64,000 nucleotides of DNA from Sphingobacterium thalpophilum (GTDB lineage: Bacteria > Bacteroidota > Bacteroidia > Sphingobacteriales > Sphingobacteriaceae): NCBI RefSeq assembly GCF_038396785.1, contig NZ_CP151087.1:2294001-2358000 (forward strand). Direction: 5' to 3'. Under the pieces are notes generated by a model. That model was given only the letters and a program-made list of their open reading frames with translations, had not been told where the DNA came from and made no database searches. The translations under genes were made by a program, and so were the position numbers. Positions 1-9,179 of this stretch are shown here, in pieces. Numbering within the stretch: the stretch's first letter is position 1; each line of letters begins with the position of its first letter.

Positions 1-1
1 G

Positions 2-223
2 GAAATTAAAGTTTGGCCATTGTTAATGGCCAAACTTTATGGTTTTGTAGTGGAAAGTAAGCTAAAAACGGCAAATACCATGATGAATCTCGATGCCAAA
101 GACCGTTACCTCCTGTTCTTAAAGCTTTACCCTGGTTTGGCCAATCGTGTTCCATTAGCCATGTTAGCATCCTATTTAGGGATTACCGCATCATCCCTGA
201 GCCGGATTCGGAAAAATATCTAG
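2..223 (+). CDS. Crp/Fnr-family transcriptional regulator, C-terminal part (cut by window start)
   Basis: The frame is open from base 2 to a TAG at 221-223, so the gene begins outside the window. The visible 73 residues end in LASYLGITASSLSRIRKNI, the recognition-helix pattern of the C-terminal winged HTH of bacteroidete Crp/Fnr-like regulators (LA..LGIT..SLSRIR). The preceding segment (AKDRYLLFLKLYPGLANRVP) matches the linker and first helix of that HTH. The sensor (cyclic-nucleotide-binding-like) domain must lie upstream. The ATG at 26 or TTG at 20 is probably internal. The target genes cannot be told from this fragment. Confidence 0.8.
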   Translation, partial: EIKVWPLLMAKLYGFVVESKLKTANTMMNLDAKDRYLLFLKLYPGLANRVPLAMLASYLGITASSLSRIRKNI

Positions 224-333
224 TCCCCTCGCAACATCTAAATCAAATCGCGCCCCCTAATGCATTAGTCACAGGAATACGAATCCTTTCGATCAACTCC
301 GATCATTGCGATAAAATTGTAGCCTGAGTCAAT

Positions 334-1569
334 TTACCAACGATAAAGCAACCTTGTTGTGAAGACATTATCTTTCAAATCAGCCGAAAAATTTGGTAAA
401 CTTGTGGTTTCGTTCGTTACATGCTCATTATATACGGTCAATTTTATCCTATTGTTAATCTGATATGCAAGACCATAACCCAACGTACTAAACTTAACAT
501 CTCCGTCGGCCGTAAAATTATCAGGCATGCCGATTGTCATGCCACTTGCTTTAGTATTTGGATCATAGACGTCATACGCTAACAGCGCAGTTATACCGGT
601 CTTAGCAATCTCTTGCGTAAACCAAAGATAATATCCGTTAAATTTTCGTTGATAAAGGTCTGTTGTCGGTTGGGTCGTAAAACTTCTGCTTGCGTAAGGC
701 CCTTTGATATCGGCACCAGCCGCTACCCCTGGCTGATCACCAGCAACATATTCTGTTTTAAAGCTGGACTTTCCCAAGCTACTATCAAATTCCAACTGTA
801 AATTGGCACCATAATAATTCCGACCGATCGCCCTGCCTTCATTCTCGTCGCTGGTATGTGCTGTATAACCATTGCTATTGGGCGTATAATAAGTTTTCGT
901 ATCATTACGAACCGAACCTTTATAGAATGAGGCACCAAATCCCAAATGAAGTTTTTTATCCGCTAGGCTATCAAATTTAAAAGCAAGATTACCGATCAGA
1001 TCTTTTTTGGAATCATAATCTTTAGCCGAATGGCCACTACCATTCACCAAGGCTAAATCTAAGTTTAAGAATTTAGCTTTACCGCCAGGGTGATAGCTTA
1101 CCATCCCTCCAAGATCACGTTCGCGTGGCATCAGAGTCTGAAATACACGTGCCCGTTCCGGAAAATCACGATAGCCGGATGAGTACACAATAGAGTATCC
1201 AAAAGGTCTATTGAAAAGACCCGCCGTTAAACTTAGGCCTTTTTGGCTTGGGTGACGCAATTGAATAAAGGCATCCATCAGTTGCACACCGTCTTGAGTA
1301 GCGTCCAATTGAAAGACAATACTGGAGTACGTATCCACGCGGTCAATTTTAAGACGTCCCCTGCGAATCATAAACCTGTTATCCGAATTCTTTGAAAAAT
1401 CACCACCCGAAAAGGACGTAATTCCGGGAGATTGCGCTTTCTGAAACTGTGTCTGAAGGTACCCCGTAATCTTGATATCATGTGGATCATAGCTGGAGGG
1501 CGCATTATTATTTTGCGCAAGCGCTACGACGGGACCTATCAGGGCTAAGAGTAAAAGTGCTTTTTTCAT
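334..1569 (-). CDS. Phosphate-selective porin O/P-type outer membrane protein
   Basis: 411 aa. Residues 1-19 form a signal peptide ending ALA-Q. The mature part alternates short polar and aromatic strands and ends in a terminal aromatic residue (TTRLLYRW), as expected for an outer-membrane beta-barrel. The stretch with MIRRGRLKIDR, ATQDGVQLMDAFIQL and GLFNRPFGYS is characteristic of the porin O/P family (OprP/OprO-like). The family forms anion channels, classically for phosphate or polyphosphate; the true substrate here is unknown. It stands alone, with a 296-bp AT-rich upstream gap that also carries the terminator of the next operon. The start codon is chosen by the signal peptide. Confidence 0.85.
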   Translation of the reverse strand: MKKALLLLALIGPVVALAQNNNAPSSYDPHDIKITGYLQTQFQKAQSPGITSFSGGDFSKNSDNRFMIRRGRLKIDRVDTYSSIVFQLDATQDGVQLMDAFIQLRHPSQKGLSLTAGLFNRPFGYSIVYSSGYRDFPERARVFQTLMPRERDLGGMVSYHPGGKAKFLNLDLALVNGSGHSAKDYDSKKDLIGNLAFKFDSLADKKLHLGFGASFYKGSVRNDTKTYYTPNSNGYTAHTSDENEGRAIGRNYYGANLQLEFDSSLGKSSFKTEYVAGDQPGVAAGADIKGPYASRSFTTQPTTDLYQRKFNGYYLWFTQEIAKTGITALLAYDVYDPNTKASGMTIGMPDNFTADGDVKFSTLGYGLAYQINNRIKLTVYNEHVTNETTSLPNFSADLKDNVFTTRLLYRW

Positions 1570-1810
1570 TAGAATTTTAAATAAATTATCTTTTTCGCTT
1601 GTGATGATATGATACGAGTAGAATCATTTTTCCATCTTCTATTCCATCATCTTTCAACGGCGTAAAAATAGATTCTCAATATTAAGTTAATATTAATAAA
1701 TTGTTAGTCTATTAATTTATATACATAAAATTAACGATTTAGTAATATATCTCGTAAGAGATAGGTCAATACAATGGTGACTCTCGCAATGTAGAGGTAT
1801 CCTTAAAATA

Positions 1811-1841
1811 AAAAGGCCGATACAAATTGTACCGGCCTTTT
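1811..1841 (-). terminator. Hairpin terminator after the SusD/SusC operon
   Basis: AAAAGGCCGATACAA pairs with TTGTACCGGCCTTTT with a single mismatch and a one-base centre. The A and T tails on the two sides make it usable from either strand. It lies 25 bp beyond the SusD stop at 1866. Confidence 0.8.
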
Positions 1842-1865
1842 AATCCTATTGATTTATACGTTGAA

Positions 1866-3401
1866 TTATTTCAATCCCTTATTATAATCGCTTTCGCGAA
1901 GAGGGATAGACCAAGTCCACTTATTTTTATCTTGTGGATTAATTGTAACAGCTAAAGATGTAAGGAAATTACCCCCGTTTGCGTTATTTCTTCTCACAAT
2001 AGTATCTCCCCAACGTTTCATATCAAACCAATCGAATCCTTCGCCCCATAGTTCAACTGCGCGATAAAGTTTAATTTCATTAAGTAGATCTGTCCCTGTT
2101 TTTGTACAAACATAATTCACATTCCTTCCTGAAGTAGCGTTTAATGTGTTAAGCACACCTTGAACTTCGCTTGCTGCTTTATTTTGGAAAAATTTCGCTT
2201 CAGCTTCAATGAGGTACATCTCGGAAGCCCTAAAGTGATTTAAGTTTCCAACACCTGGTAGATCATTCGCTTTAAACTTAAAATTCATGTAAGCGTATGG
2301 CACAGCGTTAGCCTGTAATTCAGGATATAAGGCAAATGCCCTAGCCTTCATCGTCGCTCCGGCCAATCCTGTAGCTGTTGTATACGCTTCGCCTTTCGGA
2401 TCTAAGAAAAGATCTCTTCTAATATCTGTTGAAGGAATTTTATCGAACAATTCTCTACTGATACATTTTGGCGCTGTTCTAACAGCACTTGCCGATGAAT
2501 TATATGCAATATACGATTGAAATGAATAGAAGTATAATGTTTCATCAGACGCACCGTAGCTACTCCAAATCCATTCTCCATTTGGATTTGCAAAGCCACT
2601 TTTATACTCCGCATTGTTCATCAATTTATAATTAGCACGCGCTAGAATTGCATATTTCTCAGCATTGACATAATCCTGCTTGTTCAAAGCAGCTCGAGCA
2701 TAAACCGCATAAGCAACATCTTTATTCACTTGATAATTGGCATTTGGATTACGATTAATTTTTGAAGATTCATATAATGAAATAGCATCATTCAAATCCG
2801 TATAGATCAAATCATAAGTCTGGCCCAAGGTAGATAAAGGCATGTCTCCTGTTGACACATCTTTTCTTAAAACCAATCCATTTGTCTGCCCATTATTGGA
2901 ATCACTCCATCTATTGCCATAGATCTGAGCTAACATCATGTAACTGTAAGCACGGTAAGTCAATGCTTGCGCTTTTATAAATTGTTTGTCGGCTAAGTTT
3001 CCATCCGCAGCATCAATATTTTCGACAATTTGATTTGCGTTACCAATGATCTTGTAGTAATAAAACCAAGGATAATACAGGTAAATACTTGTTAAGTTTT
3101 GATTATAATTTGCATTAATAATGTCTGCCCAGCCACTTAAGTTGACAAAAAAATTGTTTCCAGGATAGTTCCCATAGTACATTTTGATTGTCCCCTCTCC
3201 ATTAAAGCCTTGGCTACCTAAATACTGTTGGGTCATCATTTTTGCCAAACCGTTAACGGCTACTTCAGCATTTTTTGTCGTCTCAAATACTTTAGAAAGC
3301 TCAACGGAATCTGTAGGACTTGTATTTAGATAGTCTTTTTTGCAAGAAGAAACAAGAATCATTCCTGCTAACAATACTTTTATATATTTATTATTTTTCA
3401 T
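1866..3401 (-). CDS. SusD/RagB-family nutrient-binding outer membrane lipoprotein
   Basis: 511 aa from the ATG at 3401. The frame stays open 28 codons further upstream, but that extension overlaps SusC and has no signal peptide. Residues 1-20 are a lipoprotein signal with lipobox LVSSC followed by KKDYLNTSPTDS, typical of SusD. N-terminal SusD-like helices and the C-terminal RagB/SusD segment (AVELWGEGFDWFDMKRW) are clear. The protein caps the SusC barrel and captures glycans or peptides at the cell surface. It begins 11 bp after the SusC stop, so the two are surely cotranscribed. The substrate cannot be read from the sequence: no glycoside hydrolase or peptidase gene lies beside it. Confidence 0.93.
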   Translation of the reverse strand: MKNNKYIKVLLAGMILVSSCKKDYLNTSPTDSVELSKVFETTKNAEVAVNGLAKMMTQQYLGSQGFNGEGTIKMYYGNYPGNNFFVNLSGWADIINANYNQNLTSIYLYYPWFYYYKIIGNANQIVENIDAADGNLADKQFIKAQALTYRAYSYMMLAQIYGNRWSDSNNGQTNGLVLRKDVSTGDMPLSTLGQTYDLIYTDLNDAISLYESSKINRNPNANYQVNKDVAYAVYARAALNKQDYVNAEKYAILARANYKLMNNAEYKSGFANPNGEWIWSSYGASDETLYFYSFQSYIAYNSSASAVRTAPKCISRELFDKIPSTDIRRDLFLDPKGEAYTTATGLAGATMKARAFALYPELQANAVPYAYMNFKFKANDLPGVGNLNHFRASEMYLIEAEAKFFQNKAASEVQGVLNTLNATSGRNVNYVCTKTGTDLLNEIKLYRAVELWGEGFDWFDMKRWGDTIVRRNNANGGNFLTSLAVTINPQDKNKWTWSIPLRESDYNKGLK

Positions 3402-3412
3402 TGTTTGATTTC

Positions 3413-6400
3413 TTATAATCCAATTTTTACACCAAAAGAAATGGTACGTGGAGTAACCCAAGCATTTGTGCTGGTACCATTCCATTGCTGTTGCGGGTTC
3501 ATTCCTTTACGTTTTGTCATTGTAGACAAGTTTTCAATTCCAGCAACAACTCTCACGGAAGACAAATCTATTTTACTAATCAATGTTTTTGGCAAACTAT
3601 AACCTACCGCAATATTCTTGATAACCAAATATGATCCATCAGTTAAGAAACGATCACTAGTAGCATAATTATTCATACTACTTTGAGAAAAGTTGATAGA
3701 AGGGATACCATTTACATCCAACCTATCCGCCGAGGAGGCTGTCATTCCATCTGGAATACCGTTCCACGATTTCATGATATCCGTGTGCAGCGCACTTGGC
3801 GTACCGGACATGGCCATTAAACTAGCATAGGAAGAATCGTATATTTTACCACCGATAGCGTAAGTGAATAACGCTGAGAAGCTGAAGTTTTTATACTCAA
3901 AGCTGGTATTGAAACTTCCATTCATTTTAGGAATAACCGATCCAGACCAGCCCCTTAGACCATAGCTAGAAGCATTAGTTACATAGTATTTTCCATTAAT
4001 TTCAACAAGTTCCGCTTTAGGGATCTCCGCTTTTCCTGGTGCAGAACCATTCACATTAAAACGCTCTGTATCTGCCAGGTAAAGTGAACGACCAGTCATC
4101 TGATCTACACCCGCATACTTAAACAACCAGAAGTCATAACGGCTTCCACCTTCAACCCATTTGAAATTACCAGTTACAATTCCGTTCTCCCTATTTTCTT
4201 CAGGTAGTGATAATATTTTATTCGTCAACCAAGTTGCATTCGCACCAACATTCCATCTCCATCCATCACCCTTTAACACGTCTACATCAAAAGTTAACTC
4301 GAAGCCCCTATTTGACATTGAACCAATATTCCTTGTTACTGTTGAAACTGCACTCGAAGATGATGTTGCTCCAGCAGACAATGGAAGATTAAAATCAAAA
4401 ATCAAGTTTTGAGACTGCTTGTTAAAGTATTCAAAGCTTAAATTTGCTCGTTTAAATAACCGGGCTTCTACTGCCGCAGAGAACGAACTAGAGGTTTCCC
4501 AAATTAAGTCAGGTGAAGGGTTTTGGTTTTTAAATACCGCACCTGCATTCGCATTCTGGCTTAACTCATATAAGGATAAATAAGAATACTTACTTGCACT
4601 TTCATCATTACCTACTTCACCGTAAGATGCTCGAACCTTCAAATCATTAACAGTATTCAGCATATCTTTAAAGAAATCCTCTTTAGATACGCTCCAGCTA
4701 CCGCCTAATGACCAAAAGTTACCCCAACGATTGTCTGGGCTGAATCGAGATGAGCCATCTCTTCTAAAAGATGCTTCCGCAAAATATTTACCCGCGTAAT
4801 TATAACGAGCGCGAGACAAGAAACTTTCTACACGATAATCTTCTTGATAGTCATAAAGCGACGTGATTTTGGTAAAATTAACCATATCCGTTTGGCCTTC
4901 AAAAATTTCATCTGTTTTATAGCCATATAGATAACTCCAGTTGTCAGAATAATTCTCATGTCCTGCCAATATATCCAGATGGTGTAAACCAAAATCTTTG
5001 TTCCAAGTCAATAATTGTTGAACTGTATAGTTTTTGTAGCGATAAATATTCCTAGCCGCTCTACCCTGACCTGCACCATCCCCTATTATTGCGTTATTAT
5101 ACGTACGACGTTCTGAATTGCGAAGATTTAAATCACCGTTTAAAGTCAATGTAAAATCTTTCAGAAACTTGAATTCAAGAAAGCCTCTACCATTTACTGT
5201 ATTACGAATCGTTTGGTCTCTGTTTAATTCATTTTCCCAAATGGTATGTCTTCCTACATATTGCAATCTTGTAGATTCACCGTTATCATACTGTATTTTT
5301 CCGGCCTCGTCCAATGCATAAGATCCGTCTGCGTTATGCAAATGAATTGGATAGATTGGTGCTATCGATCTTGCATAGTTATACGGATTAACAAATGAAC
5401 TTGCATCGTCAGTAGAACCGCTAATTTGATTTGAGATCTGATGTGAACCTGCTAAGTTAAAGCCATACTTGAACCAATCTTTAGCTTGAAGTTCGGCATT
5501 TAATCGTCCAGTAAATCTTTTTAAACCCGAATTTTTAATGTATCCTTTCTCGTCCAGGTATCCTGTCGAATAAAAAACCTTTGCTTTATCTGTAGCGGTA
5601 GTTCCATCAATGTTATAATTTTGACGATGTCCAACGCGATCTACTTCTTTAAACCAATCCAAGTCGTCTGCATATCCACTTTTTATCTGGGCATCAGAGA
5701 CAAGCTTTCCATTGGAATCAAATAATTTATCATCAGCTTTATCATAGATGTTTAATTTCAAATAATTGCTCACCAAAGATTTGGTTGCTTCATTATTTGC
5801 AGATTGAACTGTTGGATAGGATGCCGAATTGTTAGTTAGTAAACTATTTCTATATCCCTGCCACATGGCTTCCATAAATTGTCTATCATTCACGCGATCG
5901 TATTCGGCAATACCTCTCGAGTAGAAACCTTGGTCTGTTGAGATATTAACCTGAGAACGGCCAGCCTTACCCTTCTTGGTGGTAATAATAATAACCCCAT
6001 TACTAGCCCGACTTCCATAAAGTGCAGATGATGAAGCATCTTTTAACACTGAAATACTTTCCACATCATTGGGGTTGATATCGGAAATATTACCACCAAA
6101 AGGTACACCGTCCACGACATACAGCGGGTTGTTAGATCCATTCAATGATGAAAATCCACGTATCCGTATACTAGGTTCTGCACCTGGCATACCAGAAGTA
6201 TTGTTCAGTTGAATACCAGCAGCAGATCCCTCTAAAGCTGCAAATGCATTGGTAACTGGTCTCTTTTCGATATCTTTAGCAGAGACGGAGGTTACGGATC
6301 CAGTCACAGATTCTTTTTTGGCAGTACCATAAGCGACTACGACAACCTCATCTAATGCTGTATTCTGATCCTCTAGTGACACGTTGAATAATGACTGTCC

Positions 6401-6658
6401 ATCTTTAACGATTATAGTCTTATCAGAATGACCGACATACCTGAAAACCATTACTTTACCAACAGGAACTGATAAAGAATATTTTCCATTTGCATCTGTT
6501 TGAGTAGCAATGTTTGATCCTTGAACAGCAATTGTAACTCCTACCAACGGTTTCCCGTCAGCGCCAGTTACACGACCGCTTACTTTCTTCTCTTGCGCAA
6601 AAGCAACAGACGACAGGATCATACTCCCCACGAAAAAACTGAGTAGTTTGTGTTTCAT
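3413..6658 (-). CDS. SusC/RagA-family TonB-dependent outer membrane transporter
   Basis: 1081 aa. A signal peptide (1-21, ending AFA) is followed by a carboxypeptidase-D regulatory-like beta-sandwich (about 25-105, KVSGRVTGADGKPLVGVT), a TonB-box region (DEVVVVAYGT), a plug domain with the RagA signature (PLYVVDGVPFGG, GVIIITTKKG) and a long beta-barrel to the end. No STN signalling domain precedes the carboxypeptidase-like domain. It imports the ligand held by the SusD encoded just downstream, using TonB energy. The first 26 bp of the gene and 12 bp before it are identical to the IS-split SusC gene starting at 15374. Confidence 0.95.
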   Translation of the reverse strand: MKHKLLSFFVGSMILSSVAFAQEKKVSGRVTGADGKPLVGVTIAVQGSNIATQTDANGKYSLSVPVGKVMVFRYVGHSDKTIIVKDGQSLFNVSLEDQNTALDEVVVVAYGTAKKESVTGSVTSVSAKDIEKRPVTNAFAALEGSAAGIQLNNTSGMPGAEPSIRIRGFSSLNGSNNPLYVVDGVPFGGNISDINPNDVESISVLKDASSSALYGSRASNGVIIITTKKGKAGRSQVNISTDQGFYSRGIAEYDRVNDRQFMEAMWQGYRNSLLTNNSASYPTVQSANNEATKSLVSNYLKLNIYDKADDKLFDSNGKLVSDAQIKSGYADDLDWFKEVDRVGHRQNYNIDGTTATDKAKVFYSTGYLDEKGYIKNSGLKRFTGRLNAELQAKDWFKYGFNLAGSHQISNQISGSTDDASSFVNPYNYARSIAPIYPIHLHNADGSYALDEAGKIQYDNGESTRLQYVGRHTIWENELNRDQTIRNTVNGRGFLEFKFLKDFTLTLNGDLNLRNSERRTYNNAIIGDGAGQGRAARNIYRYKNYTVQQLLTWNKDFGLHHLDILAGHENYSDNWSYLYGYKTDEIFEGQTDMVNFTKITSLYDYQEDYRVESFLSRARYNYAGKYFAEASFRRDGSSRFSPDNRWGNFWSLGGSWSVSKEDFFKDMLNTVNDLKVRASYGEVGNDESASKYSYLSLYELSQNANAGAVFKNQNPSPDLIWETSSSFSAAVEARLFKRANLSFEYFNKQSQNLIFDFNLPLSAGATSSSSAVSTVTRNIGSMSNRGFELTFDVDVLKGDGWRWNVGANATWLTNKILSLPEENRENGIVTGNFKWVEGGSRYDFWLFKYAGVDQMTGRSLYLADTERFNVNGSAPGKAEIPKAELVEINGKYYVTNASSYGLRGWSGSVIPKMNGSFNTSFEYKNFSFSALFTYAIGGKIYDSSYASLMAMSGTPSALHTDIMKSWNGIPDGMTASSADRLDVNGIPSINFSQSSMNNYATSDRFLTDGSYLVIKNIAVGYSLPKTLISKIDLSSVRVVAGIENLSTMTKRKGMNPQQQWNGTSTNAWVTPRTISFGVKIGL

Positions 6659-7132
6659 ATGTTTATGTTTGTTTAAATAAGTAGTTTATCTAACTAAATA
6701 CGATAAAAGCACCGAAGAAACTTTTAATATATGTTTTTCAAAAGTGATGAGCCCAACAGGCTAATACAGTTAGTGTACAAAACCAAACATGAAATGTTAA
6801 GGTTTTGTTAAAAGCAAAGATAAAACAATCTTTTAAAGATGCAACAAGAAGTTATAAATAGAATTAAAAAACTGGAAAACAAACGATATAAATCATAGTA
6901 TTTCACACAAAAAAATAACACACAAAAACACTAAATACCAAACAATTACACAAACAACACACCTTAATCTAAAAAAGTAGCTATTTTTTTTTATGAAGTA
7001 ACAATAAATACTGTAATATTTTGTATTTTTCATCATAAAACTACCCTTACAATCGATAATAATAAAAAAACACATGTAACTGCTATCAAAAAGACAAAAC
7101 AATAGTTCGAACCAATAAAAGGCAAAAAAAAG
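6659..7132. other. AT-rich intergenic region between divergent genes
   Basis: 474 bp between the SusC start (minus) and the VOC gene (plus). It is very A/T-rich with long A and T runs and no credible ORF; the 69-codon minus-strand frame inside it is low-complexity Phe/Cys/Ile sequence. It must hold the SusC promoter. The segment next to the SusC ATG (6659-6670) is shared with the SusC gene at 15374. I see no riboswitch or other named element. Confidence 0.6.
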
Positions 7133-7492
7133 ATGAACTACAAAAGCTTAAATCCAATATTATATACAAAAAGCTTAGATCAAACTATTCAGTTCTATGC
7201 TGAAAAACTCGGGTTTACATGTGTTGAAAAAAACGAAGCATTGAACTGGGCTCTACTGCGAAGTGGAACCATCGAAATCATGTTTTCGCATCCTGGCGAA
7301 AGCATTGCTTTTGAAACAGCACAATTTACCGGGTCCCTTTATTTTAACATAGCGGATGTTGATAATTTATGGGAAAGTTTGAAAGATAATGTCAAAATAT
7401 GTTATGAAATAGCAACTTTCGAATGGGGAATGCGCGAGTTTGCTATTTATGATAATAATGGATATGTGCTTCAGTTTGGTGAAAAAATATAG
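7133..7492 (+). CDS. VOC (glyoxalase/bleomycin resistance)-superfamily protein
   Basis: 119 aa, the usual length of a single VOC module pair. It has the beta-alpha-beta-beta-beta pattern: NPILYTKSLDQTIQFYAEKLGF, WALLRSGTIEIMF, then SLYFNIADVDNLWESL and MREFAIYDNNGYVLQFGE. The closing Asp-Asn-Gly-Tyr-Val-Leu-Gln-Phe-Gly-Glu matches the last metal-site strand of the family. Members bind metal and small molecules (glyoxalase, dioxygenase or drug-binding types); the ligand here is unknown. It is monocistronic, with its own hairpin at 7490-7519. Confidence 0.85.
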   Translation: MNYKSLNPILYTKSLDQTIQFYAEKLGFTCVEKNEALNWALLRSGTIEIMFSHPGESIAFETAQFTGSLYFNIADVDNLWESLKDNVKICYEIATFEWGMREFAIYDNNGYVLQFGEKI

Positions 7493-7519
7493 AGGCAGCA
7501 AAATACTTGCTACCTCTAT
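7490..7519 (+). terminator. Hairpin terminator after the VOC gene
   Basis: TAGAGGCAGCAA and TTGCTACCTCTA pair with one mismatch around a short loop directly at the stop codon. It is followed by an AT-rich tail and probably also ends the convergent TonB-C gene. Confidence 0.65.
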
Positions 7520-7547
7520 ATTACATAAAAATTCCTTTTTGATCTAA

Positions 7548-8240
7548 CTAGATATGTGTTCTGAATTCTTTCAAATTCAATTTGAATGGAACAACAACAG
7601 AAGACTTTACAGCCTCCCCGTTTTGGGTTGCCGGCTTCCACTTACCTGCTCTGTTAAGGGCGCGTTGCGCACTCGTTAATACGCCATAACCAGGATCATC
7701 TTTTAATTTAACACCAGTAATTTTCCCATCTTCTTTCACAATAAAATTTAACTCATAGTCACCAGACAAACCTGCTTTCAGTGCTTCAGGTGGATATTGG
7801 AAATTTTTATAGAATTTTTCAATGAAAGTAGACATGCCTTCAATTGGTTCTGCTTTTACTATTGCAGCTGAATTTGCAGACTCTTTAAAGCTCAACACTT
7901 TGTAAGGAAAACGTACCCAAGAAGCAATCGGTTTTCCATTTTTCGTAGCAGGTTCCCAATCCCCAGACATTTTAACAGCCTTCAACAAACGTATCCCCAT
8001 CCCTTTTTCAATATCCTTCGCGATATCAGCTGAATCAATTTTTCCAAATTCATTTACACGGATGTCCAATATGATTTCCCCTGAAATATCTTTAGAGATC
8101 TCACTATCCGTTAATTTGAAAGAACGATTGACCTGTTTGACAAAACTGTCATATCCTATTTTTGGTAGGGCTGCATTTTCCTGTCCAAAGGAGAATACGC
8201 AACTAAGCATTCCGATTAAGCTAAAAATTAGTGGTTTCAT
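7548..8240 (-). CDS. Secreted protein with two TonB C-terminal-like domains
   Basis: 230 aa. A cleavable signal peptide (MKPLIFSLIGMLSCVFSFGQ) precedes two related halves. Residues ~45-120 end in WEPATKNGKPIASWVRFPYKV; residues ~140-225 read FQYPPEALKAGLSGDYELNFIVKEDGKI and end WKPATQNGEAVKSSVVVPFKL. Both follow the TonB_C pattern (YP..A...G..G.V...F.V...G.I followed by W.PA..NG.PV). There is no N-terminal membrane anchor and no proline-rich spacer, so it is not a classical TonB. Function is unknown: perhaps a periplasmic accessory to TonB-dependent transport. It is last in the minus-strand run after the DUF1735 gene, but a hairpin at 8272-8300 separates them. Confidence 0.75.
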   Translation of the reverse strand: MKPLIFSLIGMLSCVFSFGQENAALPKIGYDSFVKQVNRSFKLTDSEISKDISGEIILDIRVNEFGKIDSADIAKDIEKGMGIRLLKAVKMSGDWEPATKNGKPIASWVRFPYKVLSFKESANSAAIVKAEPIEGMSTFIEKFYKNFQYPPEALKAGLSGDYELNFIVKEDGKITGVKLKDDPGYGVLTSAQRALNRAGKWKPATQNGEAVKSSVVVPFKLNLKEFRTHI

Positions 8241-8271
8241 ATCTTATTGTTTCAGAAAATTCACATTATTT

Positions 8272-8300
8272 AAAAGGGGAAATTCGACACTTCCCCCTTT
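8272..8300 (-). terminator. Possible terminator after the DUF1735 gene
   Basis: AAAGGGGAAA and TTCCCCCTTT can pair around TTCGACAC, just past the stop at 8307. The stem is imperfect, so this may be an attenuating hairpin instead of a strong stop. Confidence 0.5.
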
Positions 8301-8306
8301 CTAAAT

Positions 8307-9167
8307 CTATCTTGATCCAGTGTAAACAAACTTTTCTTCAAACGTTCTGGCTCCACCATTTGACGTCCAGTTAACCGTCAATGTCTTCGTTGCTGGATCA
8401 TAAACACTGGTGGACTTAGTCGCTATTGGCAGAAGCGAAAACATTTCCACAGTAATTTTATTAGTAGCCTGATCAATTGTATAGTTTACTTGATTTGAAT
8501 AAGTACCTAACAAGCCAGGGTCCAACATACATTTATTACTTCCGATAGTTACTAACTTAACCGTTTTATTTGCATTAGGTACCAAAGCCGTATTCGCAGA
8601 TGTCGTATATTTGTAAACACCGTCAAAGAAGTTTTTAGCTCCTAAATTCAATATAATCTTGCCAAAATTTCCCGAAATCTCTCCAGAAGACACTGTCTTT
8701 ATAGCTAAACCAACAGCATAATCAGCATCAAAAGTAAACTGATCCGGTTTCAAATTAATTGGGACCGCAACTTCTCTTTCACCCTTTTTTATTACCGCTT
8801 CAGTTGTACTTAAACTATATTGTGAAGCAGGCATCGCCTCATATTCGGTTTCATTTTCGTCATTATATTTTTCTAGCAATGAGTTGTCAACAGCTATTGT
8901 TACTTTAATATCACTTTCTGCTGTTTTAGCTCCAACACATTTCAATTTCAAATTTACTACTCCAGTAGGAGCAATATTAAATGCTAAAGAGTATAAAGGT
9001 ATAGAACTTGATTCATTAGATATTGGGACAGATACATCCCCAAACTCTATAATATTCGCAACAGCACCATCAGCATCCGGTCCTATTAAGTCTTTATCCT
9101 TTAAACAAGACGTTAGCACTAATGGAGAAGCTAACGCTAAGAAAATATATTTTATTATTTTTTTCAT
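8307..9167 (-). CDS. DUF1735-containing surface lipoprotein of a SusCD locus
   Basis: 286 aa. Lipoprotein signal with lipobox VLTSC followed by an acidic stretch (LKDKDLIGPDADG). The region ~45-175 has the DUF1735 pattern: VDNSLLEKYNDENETEYEAMPASQYSL followed by GEREVAVPINLKP and YAVGLAIK. Such proteins are common partners of SusC/SusD pairs and are thought to be accessory ligand-binding surface lipoproteins. The C-terminal ~100 residues are beta-rich (FDGVYKYTTSANTALVPNAN) and I do not recognise them as an enzyme. It lies 12 bp after SusD_2 and is cotranscribed with it. Because the SusC upstream is split by an IS, expression may be reduced by polarity. Confidence 0.85.
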   Translation of the reverse strand: MKKIIKYIFLALASPLVLTSCLKDKDLIGPDADGAVANIIEFGDVSVPISNESSSIPLYSLAFNIAPTGVVNLKLKCVGAKTAESDIKVTIAVDNSLLEKYNDENETEYEAMPASQYSLSTTEAVIKKGEREVAVPINLKPDQFTFDADYAVGLAIKTVSSGEISGNFGKIILNLGAKNFFDGVYKYTTSANTALVPNANKTVKLVTIGSNKCMLDPGLLGTYSNQVNYTIDQATNKITVEMFSLLPIATKSTSVYDPATKTLTVNWTSNGGARTFEEKFVYTGSR

Positions 9168-9179
9168 GTTAATCTAAAT

